From: Chloroflexota bacterium
GTDB lineage: Bacteria > Chloroflexota > Anaerolineae > J102
Length of the DNA stretch: 36,722 nt
Direction: 5' to 3'
Assembly: GCA_013151415.1 (NCBI GenBank)
Contig: JAADII010000135.1
Coordinates: 1 to 36,722 of the forward strand
Part shown: one piece after another, positions 1-7,330 of the stretch
How positions within the stretch are numbered: the first letter of the stretch is position 1
How the letters are laid out: each line of letters begins with the position of its first letter
The notes under the pieces: generated by a model
What the model was told of the DNA's origin: nothing
The model's database searches: none
What the model saw: only the letters and a program-made list of their open reading frames with translations
Made by a program: the position numbers and the translations under genes

Positions 1-2
1 CA

Positions 3-165
3 CGCCGAAACAGATGAAAATCGCTTCGCCGACCAACGTAGACCAAAGTAGACCAAGATAGACGATGGGCCTTTTGGTCTATGTTGGTCTGGCCGTTCAT
101 CACGACATGACCTGTCCGACCAATCTCGGATTGTGGACTTCGGACGTTGGACTATTTACAAAGCA
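3..165. repeat. Dispersed intergenic repeat, copy 1
   Basis: About 160 bp that recur at 31651-31809 in the same orientation with roughly a dozen differences and a few short indels (about 92% identical by eye). Internally it has three tandem decamers of the form GACCAACGTA (positions 31-60). An inverted version then gives a 14-bp imperfect stem (50-63 with 77-90, one mismatch, 13-nt loop). Near its right end is a run of three degenerate heptamers (133-153, TGGACT/CGGACG type). No ORF of plausible composition lies in it. It sits just downstream of the tRNA-Asp terminator. It is probably a MITE- or REP-like element of unknown family; transposition is not shown. Confidence 0.8.
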
Positions 166-181
166 TGAAACGCGTGCAAAG

Positions 182-214
182 AAAAAAAGTCGATCCTGTA
201 ACCACAGGACCGAC
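182..214 (-). terminator. Intrinsic terminator of tRNA-Asp
   Basis: Read on the minus strand, a 10-bp stem (214-205 pairing with 198-189) with one G-U pair and a 6-nt loop is followed at once by seven U residues (188-182). The G-U pair would be an A-C mismatch in the other strand, so the structure works only in the minus direction, matching the tRNA. Confidence 0.85.
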
Positions 215-230
215 TCTCGAAATATCGATA

Positions 231-303
231 CGGGAGCGACGGGATTTGAACCCGCGACCTCCGGCTTGACAGGCCGGCGTGCTGACCGCTGCACCACGCC
301 CCC
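231..303 (-). tRNA. tRNA-Asp (GUC)
   Basis: A complete 73-nt cloverleaf folds on the minus strand. The acceptor stem is GGGGGCG with CGCUCCC (one G-U pair), the D stem GUGC/GCAC, and the anticodon stem CCGGC/GCCGG around loop CUGUCAA, giving anticodon GUC. The T arm carries UUCAAAU. The discriminator base is G, typical of tRNA-Asp, and the 3' CCA is not encoded, so it must be added after transcription. The anticodon complement is at 268-270. The gene is flanked by its own promoter and terminator and appears to be a single-gene unit. Confidence 0.97.
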
Positions 304-324
304 AAACTGTATATGCTTATCTGC

Positions 325-354
325 ATCTTACCAGCAAGAAGCCGATTCTGTCAA
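325..354 (-). promoter_or_regulatory. Sigma-70-type promoter of tRNA-Asp
   Basis: On the minus strand a perfect -35 box TTGACA (354-349) is followed after 18 nt by a -10-like TAAGAT (330-325). Predicted transcription start would lie about 15 nt before the tRNA 5' end at 303. Position and direction fit the tRNA gene. Confidence 0.7.
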
Positions 355-499
355 ATTGGAAAAGGGGCGTTAGCGATGACCTTTCACCAGATCGCGGCCG
401 AAGTCAGGGCATTCGCTCTCGGCCATCGATGCAGGCGGCGACAAAAGCGCCCGACCACCGCGTTCGGCCCATGCAATGATCACAAGCCCGCTCAAAATA

Positions 500-508
500 T
501 GCTATACT
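500..508 (+). promoter_or_regulatory. Candidate extended -10 promoter for the DUF2304/GT39 pair
   Basis: TGC followed by TATACT at 503-508 is an extended -10 element. No good -35 box is seen 17 nt upstream, as is common for extended -10 promoters. The interval 304-602 holds this element, the tRNA promoter and no convincing gene. The leader to the ATG at 603 would be about 90 nt. Confidence 0.45.
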
Positions 509-602
509 TCATCGTTCGATCATCCGTTCCTCCTGGCTTCTCTAAAAAATCGGCAGATCTTATCTTGTCGGCCTGCGCTTGAGCATTCGCTTCTGGTTTC
601 AT

Positions 603-1022
603 ATGTCCCCTCGCGCTCGCGTCGTTCTCGTCATCATTGGGTTGATCGTTTTGGCCACCGTGATCAACCTTCTGCGCACGCGTCGTTTGAAAGAGGAATA
701 CGCGTTGCTTTGGCTGGCGGCCGCGCTCACGCTCGTCTTCGGGCCCTTGCTCATCGATCCGCTCGACCGCATTGCGTATTTTTTGGGCGTCGATTATCCT
801 CCCGCGCTTTTTCTTGGTTTGGGCATCGTGGGCTTGTTGCTCATCATTTTTCAGCTATCCCTTAACATATCCCGTTTTAGCGACCATATCCGCGTGCTCA
901 CGCAAGAGATCGCCATCTTGCGCGAACGCATTGAGCAGTTGGAAAACAACCGACGGTCAATAGTCCATAGTCCACACTCGAACCTCGAGGGCCGAGAGCG
1001 AGATCCGGCTCCCGACTCCTAA
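603..1022 (+). CDS. DUF2304 family small membrane protein
   Basis: The 139-residue product has three hydrophobic segments (about residues 6-24, 35-53 and 67-86) separated by the short charged stretch KEEYALLW (30-37) that is typical of DUF2304. A coiled-coil-like tail (92-116) follows. DUF2304 proteins are inner-membrane proteins of unknown biochemical role, often next to glycosyltransferase genes, and here a GT39-type gene starts 18 bp downstream. I chose ATG 603; an in-frame TTG at 579 would add 8 residues, and neither start has a clear Shine-Dalgarno. The last ~20 residues look non-conserved: the ORF reads through a degenerate heptamer run (955-975) before stopping, so the C-terminus may be repeat-derived. 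Confidence 0.85.
   Translation: MSPRARVVLVIIGLIVLATVINLLRTRRLKEEYALLWLAAALTLVFGPLLIDPLDRIAYFLGVDYPPALFLGLGIVGLLLIIFQLSLNISRFSDHIRVLTQEIAILRERIEQLENNRRSIVHSPHSNLEGRERDPAPDS
955..975. repeat. Degenerate heptamer run inside the 3' end of the DUF2304 gene
   Basis: Three consecutive 7-mers, GGTCAAT, AGTCCAT and AGTCCAC, in perfect phase. Similar runs occur at 1039-1052, 15884-15911 and 28222-28249. They resemble the short tandemly repeated repetitive heptamers known from cyanobacteria and other lineages. Confidence 0.6.
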
Positions 1023-1038
1023 CATCAGGAACTTAGCA

Positions 1039-1052
1039 CCGTGAACCGTGAA
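1039..1052. repeat. Heptamer pair containing the start codon of the GT39-type gene
   Basis: CCGTGAA is repeated twice in direct succession. The GTG used as start codon of the next gene (1041) lies in the first unit, and no Shine-Dalgarno precedes it. Confidence 0.55.
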
Positions 1053-2696
1053 TCAACTCCCAAACACCGTTTCCTCCCGCCCCTCATCCTGGTTCTCATC
1101 GCCTTTCTGGTGCGGCTGATTTACAGTGGTTTTGAACGCACTGTGTGGGGCGATGAGCCTTTCTATCTCTGGCTAGGACGCAATTGGTTTCGCGGCGATG
1201 GCTACACCTTCGCCTTCTCTGGTCATTGGGACTACCATCACACGCCCGGATATCCTTTCATCACGGCTGTGCTCACCTTTGTCACGGGCGACATGCGGCG
1301 GGCTTCCGAATGGTCTTACATTCTATTTGGCGCGCTGCTCGTCCTCGTCATCTACGCGCTTGCCACTCGCATCTATGGCTGGCGTAGCGGCTTCGCCGCC
1401 GGCTTGATCACGGCCCTGGCTCCGGCCACCGCGCTCATGCCGCTTTATTGGGGCACCATGACCGAACCCCCCTATCTGGCTTTGGCCTTCACGGGCATGC
1501 TTTTCGCCCATCGCGCGTATCGGCGTTTTCGCTTTCTCGACATTATTTTCGCGGCCATTTTCCTGGCATTCGCCTATTATGTTCGCCCAGAATCCATCGT
1601 TTTTTTGGGCGCGATGGGCCTTGTCCTCGGGCTTCGCGCCTTGGCCACCCCTCCGCGACTGCGCAATCTGGCCTATCCCGCACTTCTCGGTTTTGTCTTT
1701 TTCGTTCTCCTCTTTCCCTATCTTTACGAGGTCCGCCAGGCCACAGGCAAATGGACGGTTAGCCAAAAAGTTGGGGCGCACTTCGCCACGGCCAAAGGCT
1801 TGGCTACGGGGCGGTTTCAACAATTTGATATCGAAACCTGGGGGCTCGATAGCCAGGGTCGCAACGTTCGCTTTTTTAGCACCGAAACCGCCGATGCCGA
1901 TGCAGCTTCCTACATTTTGGCCGATCCCATCGGCTATGCCAAAGTCGTTTATGGCAACGCGCTCAAACTTCTCAATCAGATCACTTCTCCCCGGCTTTTT
2001 CCTGCATTTGGTCTCCTTTTTCTTGGCCTTGCGCTTTTCACGCGCGCTTGGAACCGTCGCCGCGGTTGGGACGAGCTCTTCCTGGCCGCCACCCTGCTCA
2101 CAGGCATTAGCTTCATCTTCTTCTTTGTGCAAGAGCGCTATCTCGCGCCTCTCATCCCCACCCTTTTCATCTGGTTCGGTCATGGTTTTGTTTTGATGGG
2201 ATTATGGCTTGGGCGCACCGCGCGCAATCTGATCAAAGGAGAAGACCGCCCCATCGCCGCGCAGGATGACGCCTGGGAAACGCGCGCGGTTTGGGCGCTG
2301 CTCATCTTGCTGGGGGCGTTCATGCTTATCTGGACGCCGCGGCAGATAGCCGGCGCGACCAATCCAGGCTCCACGCGCCCCGCCCACGACCTGGCGGCCC
2401 AGGCCCTGGCTCAATACGCGCAGCCCGGCGACATTGTCATGGCTCGCTATGTGTCCATTCCGTTTGAGGCGGGAACCGAGTGGGTTCCCACCCCGGCGGC
2501 CGACCTTGAAGCCGTGCTCAAATATGCTCGACTCAAAAACGCTCGCTACTGGGTTGTGGACGCGCTCGAAGCGCGCATTCTTCGCCCCCAATTCCTGCCC
2601 CTCATCGAAGACCCCGAAAACCCGCCTCCGGGCCTTCAATATCTCACTCAAGTTGACGATGGCTCCGGTCCGGTCGTCATTTATCGATTGGAATGA
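1041..2696 (+). CDS. GT39/ArnT-like membrane glycosyltransferase
   Basis: The 551-residue protein begins with a membrane segment (about 13-28), then a periplasmic loop with the acidic pair D38-E39 in WGDEPFY. This is the position of the catalytic Asp/Glu in the GT-C fold of GT39/GT83 enzymes (protein O-mannosyltransferase, ArnT). About ten further hydrophobic segments follow, and the last ~130 residues form a soluble C-terminal domain after WTPRQIAG. Such enzymes transfer a sugar from a polyprenyl-phosphate donor on the outer face of the membrane; the acceptor here is unknown. The start is GTG 1041, which lies in a heptamer repeat. It is probably co-transcribed with the DUF2304 gene. Family assignment is good, specificity is open. 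Confidence 0.88.
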   Translation: MNRESTPKHRFLPPLILVLIAFLVRLIYSGFERTVWGDEPFYLWLGRNWFRGDGYTFAFSGHWDYHHTPGYPFITAVLTFVTGDMRRASEWSYILFGALLVLVIYALATRIYGWRSGFAAGLITALAPATALMPLYWGTMTEPPYLALAFTGMLFAHRAYRRFRFLDIIFAAIFLAFAYYVRPESIVFLGAMGLVLGLRALATPPRLRNLAYPALLGFVFFVLLFPYLYEVRQATGKWTVSQKVGAHFATAKGLATGRFQQFDIETWGLDSQGRNVRFFSTETADADAASYILADPIGYAKVVYGNALKLLNQITSPRLFPAFGLLFLGLALFTRAWNRRRGWDELFLAATLLTGISFIFFFVQERYLAPLIPTLFIWFGHGFVLMGLWLGRTARNLIKGEDRPIAAQDDAWETRAVWALLILLGAFMLIWTPRQIAGATNPGSTRPAHDLAAQALAQYAQPGDIVMARYVSIPFEAGTEWVPTPAADLEAVLKYARLKNARYWVVDALEARILRPQFLPLIEDPENPPPGLQYLTQVDDGSGPVVIYRLE

Positions 2697-2765
2697 CAAC
2701 ATCCACCGAGGGCGGGCGCGCCAGCTCTGATACGGATATAACAACGAGAGGCTCGCGCTGTGGCG

Positions 2766-2798
2766 GCTTGTGCAGGTCTGGCCAGACCTGTGGCCGCG
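2766..2798. repeat. Long palindrome between the GT39 and radical SAM genes
   Basis: An 18-bp perfect palindrome (2773-2790, arms CAGGTCTGG/CCAGACCTG) is flanked by a second outer pair GCGGC/GCCGC. It has no loop as DNA and could extrude or bind a dimeric protein. As RNA it would need the centre to open. No T-run follows, so it is not a classical intrinsic terminator. Confidence 0.55.
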
Positions 2799-2842
2799 TC
2801 CGGCTTTCGGCGTTGGACATTGAATGCTATTTTTCGAAGTGA

Positions 2843-4147
2843 ATGAATTCCGCCATGCCCCTGCTCGTCAACCCACCCTCACCCCCTGAGTTCATCGCCA
2901 ATCGCGAGGGCACGGCCGGCTTTGGCGCTCAGTCCACCGGTTTCGCCTATCCGCCTCACACCCTGGCCGTTATAGTCTCGGCCTGTCGCGCGGCCGGTTT
3001 CGACGCGCATGTTATCGACGCGGTGGCCGAGAAATTGGATATGGCCGCGTTCATCGATCGCGTGCGCGCGGCCAAGCCTGATATCATCGGTTTGTTCGCC
3101 AGTTGGCAGACTCTTGACGCGGACAAGCTGGCCTTGCGCGCTCTGCGCAACGCCTTCCCGCATGCGCCCATTATCGCATTGGGCGCGGGCGTTCGCTTCA
3201 ATGCCGACGAGCCCCTCATAGCCGGCGCGTCGCACATCTTGTTGGGCGATCCTGAATTGGCTTTCCCCGCGCTTATCTCCGGCCCGCTTCCGCAGCCCGG
3301 CATTGTGCGCGTGCGCGACCTCCTACCCGAACAACACAACCACGCCGGGCTCATTCGCGACCCCGCCGCGCTGCCTCGTCCGGCATGGGATGCGGTTCCC
3401 TGGCGAAATTACGGCTTTCTCACCCTTTTTGGTTCGCGCGGGTGCGACGATCGTTGCAAATATTGCGCCTACGCCACCGTGCAAGGACGGGCGTTTCGCG
3501 AGCGTCCCGCTCACGATGTCGTGGACGAAATGCTCTGGTTGGCTCGAACCTTCGGCCCGCGACGCATTCTTGTGCGCGACCCGGTGTTCGCAGCCGGCTG
3601 GACTCGCGCCATGACCATTGCTCGCGACCTCGCGGCCGCCGGTTTCAGCACCTCTTGGGAATGTGAATCTCGTCCCGAACATTTCGATCGCGCGCTTCTC
3701 AAGCAATTGGCGCGCGGCGGCTGCACCGTCATCAAGCTGGGGCTGGAAACCACAGATCCCGAACTTCTCACCCAGATCGGGCGAATCGAGCATCCGGATG
3801 ACGCGGCCCACTACCTGGCCTATGTGCGAAAAGTTGTGGCCGACGCGCGACGATATGGCATACGCACCCGCGTTTACACCATGGTGGGTCTTCCTGGTCA
3901 GACGCTCGAACATGTCCAGGCTACGGCTCGCTACTTGCGCGACCTGCGTCCAGACTTCTATCATCCGCGTCCCTACGTCGCTTTTCCTCGCCTGCTCCTC
4001 GGTTCGGGCCAAACCCCAGAACAAATCCAGGCCTTGCTTCCACCGCTTCAGGCCATTGCCGAGGAGCGCCAGCGAGCGGCCCAACGCTCACTCGGCTTTC
4101 TCGGCCGCCTTCGCTATCGTTTTCGTCGCCTTCGGCTCATCGTCTAA
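2843..4147 (+). CDS. B12-binding-type radical SAM protein
   Basis: 434 residues. The N-terminal part (about 1-145) has the Rossmann-like layout of the cobalamin-binding domain seen in BchE-type proteins, beginning LLVNPPSPP and ending with LLGDPELAF. The cobalamin-binding DxHxxG signature is not evident, so B12 binding is uncertain. The radical SAM domain follows: C201, C205 and C208 form the CxxxCxxC motif for the [4Fe-4S] cluster. Later segments (KLGLETTD, MVGLPGQT) fit the radical SAM barrel. The reaction is unknown; relatives methylate, cyclise or rearrange lipids, cofactors and peptides. ATG 2843 was chosen; ATG 2855 is an alternative. The SDR epimerase gene begins 64 bp downstream, so the two probably act together. 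Confidence 0.87.
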   Translation: MNSAMPLLVNPPSPPEFIANREGTAGFGAQSTGFAYPPHTLAVIVSACRAAGFDAHVIDAVAEKLDMAAFIDRVRAAKPDIIGLFASWQTLDADKLALRALRNAFPHAPIIALGAGVRFNADEPLIAGASHILLGDPELAFPALISGPLPQPGIVRVRDLLPEQHNHAGLIRDPAALPRPAWDAVPWRNYGFLTLFGSRGCDDRCKYCAYATVQGRAFRERPAHDVVDEMLWLARTFGPRRILVRDPVFAAGWTRAMTIARDLAAAGFSTSWECESRPEHFDRALLKQLARGGCTVIKLGLETTDPELLTQIGRIEHPDDAAHYLAYVRKVVADARRYGIRTRVYTMVGLPGQTLEHVQATARYLRDLRPDFYHPRPYVAFPRLLLGSGQTPEQIQALLPPLQAIAEERQRAAQRSLGFLGRLRYRFRRLRLIV

Positions 4148-4211
4148 TCGCGCTTTTCTATTTGGCGCAGCCTTCTGGACGTTTCTCCAAGAGCTTCGCG
4201 CTTCCAATGCC

Positions 4212-5156
4212 ATGCTCACCGCATTTGTCACCGGCGTCAACAGCTTTTTGGGCGCGACCCTGGCTCGCGAACTGCTTGCTCAGGGATGGCGCGTTCGAGG
4301 CTTGCTGAGGGCTGAATCGAACGACATCCTACTCCAAGGTCTCGCCATCGAGCGCGTAATAGGCGATTTGCTCCAGCCCGAAACCTATCGTTCGGCCCTT
4401 CAGGGATGTGACGCCCTTTTTCATGTCGCGGCCATGTACACCCACGCGCCCCAAGACCTGGCCTTGATGAAGGCCGTGAACCAAGAGGGCGTTCGTCTCA
4501 TCCTGGCGTCAGCGCAGGCTTGCGGCGTCTCGCGTATGATTCACACCAGCACTATTGGCACCATTGGCCAGCCAGAGCGCGGGCTTGCCGATGAGACCAT
4601 TCCCTTCAATCTGCCTGCTCCCAGCCCTTATGTGCTGAGCAAACTCGCGGGTGAGCGCATTGCCGATGAATTTGCGGCTCGCGGCGCGCATGTGGTCATC
4701 GTTCATCCCACAGGCATGCTAGGAGCGGGAGACTGGCGACCTACGGCCAGCGGCAAACTTGTGCTCGCGGCGCTTCGAGGTCGGCGTCTCAACTACCCCG
4801 CGGGAGGCGTGAATTGGTGCCCGGTGCAAGATGTGGCCAAGGGCATGATTTTGGCCTTGGAAAAGGGTCGCCCAGGTCGTCATTACATCCTCGGCCATGC
4901 TCAGGGCAATCTCGATTACGAAGCATTTGTTGCGCTCGTTCACCGAGCGGCCGATGACCGCCTCTTTTCCAAAACACTGCAAAGCGTCCGCAACCGCATC
5001 ACCCGCCCATTTCATCGAACCCAATTCAGCGGTGGGCCGCAGCGGCTCACCTGCAATCCGGCTCGCGCCATTCGCGAGTTGAACATGCCTCAATCTGATC
5101 TGCTTGCTGCTGCCCGGGCTTCGGTGCGCTGGTATCGCGCCCAGGGGCGCTTGTAG
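4212..5156 (+). CDS. NAD-dependent epimerase/dehydratase (HpnA-like extended SDR)
   Basis: 314 residues with an N-terminal Rossmann fold: TGVNSFLG (7-14) is the TGxxxxxG dinucleotide motif. S113, Y140 and K144 (YVLSK) make the catalytic triad. Segments such as ALFHVAAMY and VHPTGMLG resemble the hopanoid-associated sugar epimerase HpnA and dihydroflavonol-4-reductase-like SDRs. A role in modifying a sugar or lipid head group is therefore plausible but not proven. The start is ATG 4212; the reading frame stays open upstream through the radical SAM gene in another phase, which is coincidental. No Shine-Dalgarno is visible. The C-terminus (about 250-314) is basic and may touch a membrane or acidic partner. 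Confidence 0.87.
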   Translation: MLTAFVTGVNSFLGATLARELLAQGWRVRGLLRAESNDILLQGLAIERVIGDLLQPETYRSALQGCDALFHVAAMYTHAPQDLALMKAVNQEGVRLILASAQACGVSRMIHTSTIGTIGQPERGLADETIPFNLPAPSPYVLSKLAGERIADEFAARGAHVVIVHPTGMLGAGDWRPTASGKLVLAALRGRRLNYPAGGVNWCPVQDVAKGMILALEKGRPGRHYILGHAQGNLDYEAFVALVHRAADDRLFSKTLQSVRNRITRPFHRTQFSGGPQRLTCNPARAIRELNMPQSDLLAAARASVRWYRAQGRL

Positions 5157-5253
5157 ATGGCGTTTCTTATAAGCATGGACTTTCCCAAACGTCCGGTCTA
5201 TACGCTCGATTGATTTCTCCCAAGCGTTGGCTTCACTGAAAAGGTTCACCGTC

Positions 5254-5338
5254 GAGCGCGCGGAGGACGCAGAGAGGAAAATGAGGTGAATTGAGCCATG
5301 TCTTTCTCTTAAAACTCCCACTTTTTCTCTGCGCGCTC
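5254..5338. repeat. Imperfect inverted repeat in the gap before the acyltransferase gene
   Basis: GAGCGCGC (5254-5261) plus AGAGA (5271-5275) can pair with TCTCT plus GCGCGCTC (5326-5338), leaving a 9-nt bulge on the left side and a 50-nt loop. The 245-bp gap 5157-5401 contains this structure and no gene I can support. It may be a small non-autonomous element or a transcript-end structure. Confidence 0.4.
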
Positions 5339-5401
5339 AGCAACCCAGCGGTGGAATAGCTTTTTTCAGGAAATCCAGCGTTGGTTTCATCGCAAAGCGT
5401 C

Positions 5402-6070
5402 ATGTCTTTTCGATTCCTCAAACTTCTTCTCGCGCTTTCCGTCTGGCCTGTCATTGGCGATCCGGCGTTGCGCTTGGCCATGCGTCTGGTTGGCCCTTAC
5501 AAAGCCCGTCGTCGTCTTATTCAGATCAGTGGACGTTCTTTCATATCGCCCCGCGCCGACATTCACTGTCCTGGGCTGGAGATCGGGCGTCGCGTATTCA
5601 TCGATGATTATGTCACTATTTATGCTCATCGCGATGGCGGTCGCGTGCAGATCGGCGCGGACAGCTCGCTTCAGCGCTTCACCATGCTCGAGCTGATTCG
5701 CGGGGGTGAGATCATCATTGGCGAACGAACGCATATTCAAGCGGGGTGTAATCTCACCGCAGCTTTGGGCAATATTCATATTGGCAGCGATGTGCAAATT
5801 GCGCCGCGCTGCGCGTTTTATCCTTATCAACACGGCTTTGCCGATCTGGAAACGCCGATGGCCAATCAGCCCATCACCAGCAAAGGCGATATCATTATCG
5901 AGGATGATGTATGGCTTGGCGTGGGCGTCGTCGTCATGGATGGCGTCACTATTGGGCGCGGGGCCATCGTTGGCGCTGGCGCTGTGGTTACACAGAGCAT
6001 TCCGGCTTATGCCATTGCGGCCGGCGTTCCCGCCAAGGTGATGGGTTGGCGAAACGCCTTCTCTGCATAG
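5402..6070 (+). CDS. Left-handed beta-helix acyltransferase (hexapeptide family)
   Basis: 222 residues. From about residue 48 the sequence follows the hexapeptide pattern [IV]G-x4 that builds a left-handed beta-helix (IGRRVFIDD, IIIGERTHI, IHIGSDVQI, GVTIGRGAIV, GAGAVV). H144 in YPYQHGF is the likely catalytic base, as in maltose and serine O-acetyltransferases, and WLG (171-173) plus the C-terminal AGVPAKVMG are standard for the WcaF/LacA group. It probably transfers an acetyl group from acetyl-CoA to a sugar or glycolipid. Residues 1-30 are hydrophobic and could attach it to the membrane. ATG 5402 was chosen over TTG 5381. The context (glycosyltransferase, epimerase) suggests envelope polysaccharide work. 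Confidence 0.88.
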   Translation: MSFRFLKLLLALSVWPVIGDPALRLAMRLVGPYKARRRLIQISGRSFISPRADIHCPGLEIGRRVFIDDYVTIYAHRDGGRVQIGADSSLQRFTMLELIRGGEIIIGERTHIQAGCNLTAALGNIHIGSDVQIAPRCAFYPYQHGFADLETPMANQPITSKGDIIIEDDVWLGVGVVVMDGVTIGRGAIVGAGAVVTQSIPAYAIAAGVPAKVMGWRNAFSA

Positions 6071-6114
6071 GCGCTTGGAACTGTATCGTCCTCTACATCG
6101 TCTGAGATGGAGTA

Positions 6115-6123
6115 TGATAGAAT
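6115..6123 (+). promoter_or_regulatory. Candidate extended -10 promoter for rseP
   Basis: TGA followed by TAGAAT forms an extended -10 element; no -35 box is obvious. The predicted leader of about 60 nt contains a small hairpin (CGCCC-TTT-GGGGCG, 6153-6166) and ends with the GGAG Shine-Dalgarno at 6180-6183. Confidence 0.35.
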
Positions 6124-6188
6124 AGAAACGACGTTCTTTTCAGGCAGACATTCGCCCTTTGGGGCGTTGACATAATATTGGAGTGACT

Positions 6189-7313
6189 ATGTTTGAAAGC
6201 TTTCGCATCACCGCCCTGGCCGTTGTGCCGGTCTTGGGTTTTCTTATTTTTGTTCACGAATTAGGACATTTTCTCGCCGCCCGCTGGATGGGCGTGCGCG
6301 TGCTGGAGTTTGGTTTTGGTTATCCACCTCGCATGCTCAAACTGTTCGAGCGAGATGGCGTGGAATATACATTGAATTGGCTGCCATTTGGCGGTTTCGT
6401 GCGCATGGCCGGCGAGGATGGCGATTTCGAGGCTGAGGGCAGTTTGGCCTCTATTTCGCCGTGGCGTCGCATCGTAGTGTTGGCGGCGGGGCCGTTCATG
6501 AATATTTTCACGGCCGTGTTTCTTTTTGCTTTGTTGCTCATGGTGGGGACGCCGCAATTCACCGGCGACCGCGCGCAATTGCCCGTGCTTATCACCGCGG
6601 TTGCGCCGGGCAGCCCGGCCGAGCAGGCTGGTTTGCAACCCGGCGATGTGATCGAGAGCGTCAATGGCGAAACCGTGCGCGGGCTCGAAGCCATTAGCGA
6701 GGTCATTCGCGCCCACGCCGGCCAAGAGATCGAGATCGTCGTGCTTCGGGATGATGAGCCTGTCGCCTTGCGTTTGCGCCCGCGGCTGCCTGAGGAGATT
6801 CCGGCAGGGCAGGGCGCGGCCGGCATTCAGATCCAAGAATTGATCCAGCCCGAGGATCTGGAGATCGTGAGGGCCAACCCCATCGAGGCCATCGTGGGCG
6901 GCGCGATCGAAACGGTGGCCGTGACGCAAATGATGGTGGACGCTTTGGCCAGCCTCTTGCGCGCCTTGATTTTGCCCCAAGAATCTGCGCCTGAGGGCGG
7001 CGTGGGCGGTCTGGTGGCCATTGGTCGCGTCACGGCTCAGGTGGCCGAACAAGGATGGCGTCAGCTGGTCAATCTTACCGCTTTCCTGAGCATCAATCTG
7101 GCCATCATCAACCTTTTGCCCATTCCCGCACTGGATGGCGGCCGCATTCTTTTCGCTTTGGTTGAAATCGCCCGTCGCAAGCGCATTCCCCCTGAAAAAG
7201 AGGCGCTCATTCACTTTGCCGGTTACGCTTTGCTCATCGCCCTTATGTTGGCCATCACGTTTGTGGATATCAGCAACTGGGTTGCGGGCAAACCGCCCAT
7301 CCCCGGTGGATGA
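6189..7313 (+). CDS. rseP: RseP-type site-2 zinc metalloprotease (M50)
   Basis: 374 residues, usual length for bacterial RseP. The first membrane segment carries the zinc site H23-E24-x2-H27 (HELGH). A further zinc-site motif, NLLPIPALDGG (308-318), lies in a later membrane segment, with D316 as third ligand. A single PDZ domain (about 125-205, PGSPAEQAGLQPGD) sits between them. The enzyme cuts membrane-anchored anti-sigma factors and signal-peptide remnants inside the membrane. ATG 6189 is preceded by GGAG at 5-nt spacing; an in-frame GTG at 6183 overlaps that site and is less likely. It stands alone, without the dxr/cdsA genes that often neighbour it, and converges with the regulator gene 17 bp downstream. 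Confidence 0.95.
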   Translation: MFESFRITALAVVPVLGFLIFVHELGHFLAARWMGVRVLEFGFGYPPRMLKLFERDGVEYTLNWLPFGGFVRMAGEDGDFEAEGSLASISPWRRIVVLAAGPFMNIFTAVFLFALLLMVGTPQFTGDRAQLPVLITAVAPGSPAEQAGLQPGDVIESVNGETVRGLEAISEVIRAHAGQEIEIVVLRDDEPVALRLRPRLPEEIPAGQGAAGIQIQELIQPEDLEIVRANPIEAIVGGAIETVAVTQMMVDALASLLRALILPQESAPEGGVGGLVAIGRVTAQVAEQGWRQLVNLTAFLSINLAIINLLPIPALDGGRILFALVEIARRKRIPPEKEALIHFAGYALLIALMLAITFVDISNWVAGKPPIPGG

Positions 7314-7330
7314 GTGTCATCGCCGGGCCA

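Noticed and set aside
1323-2183. Long antisense frame opposite the GT39-type gene.
   Set aside because: Low-complexity, charged translation without family features; the plus strand is a conserved membrane enzyme.
6167-6172. TTGACA just before rseP as a -35 box.
   Set aside because: It is only 16 nt from the ATG, so no -10 box and leader can follow.
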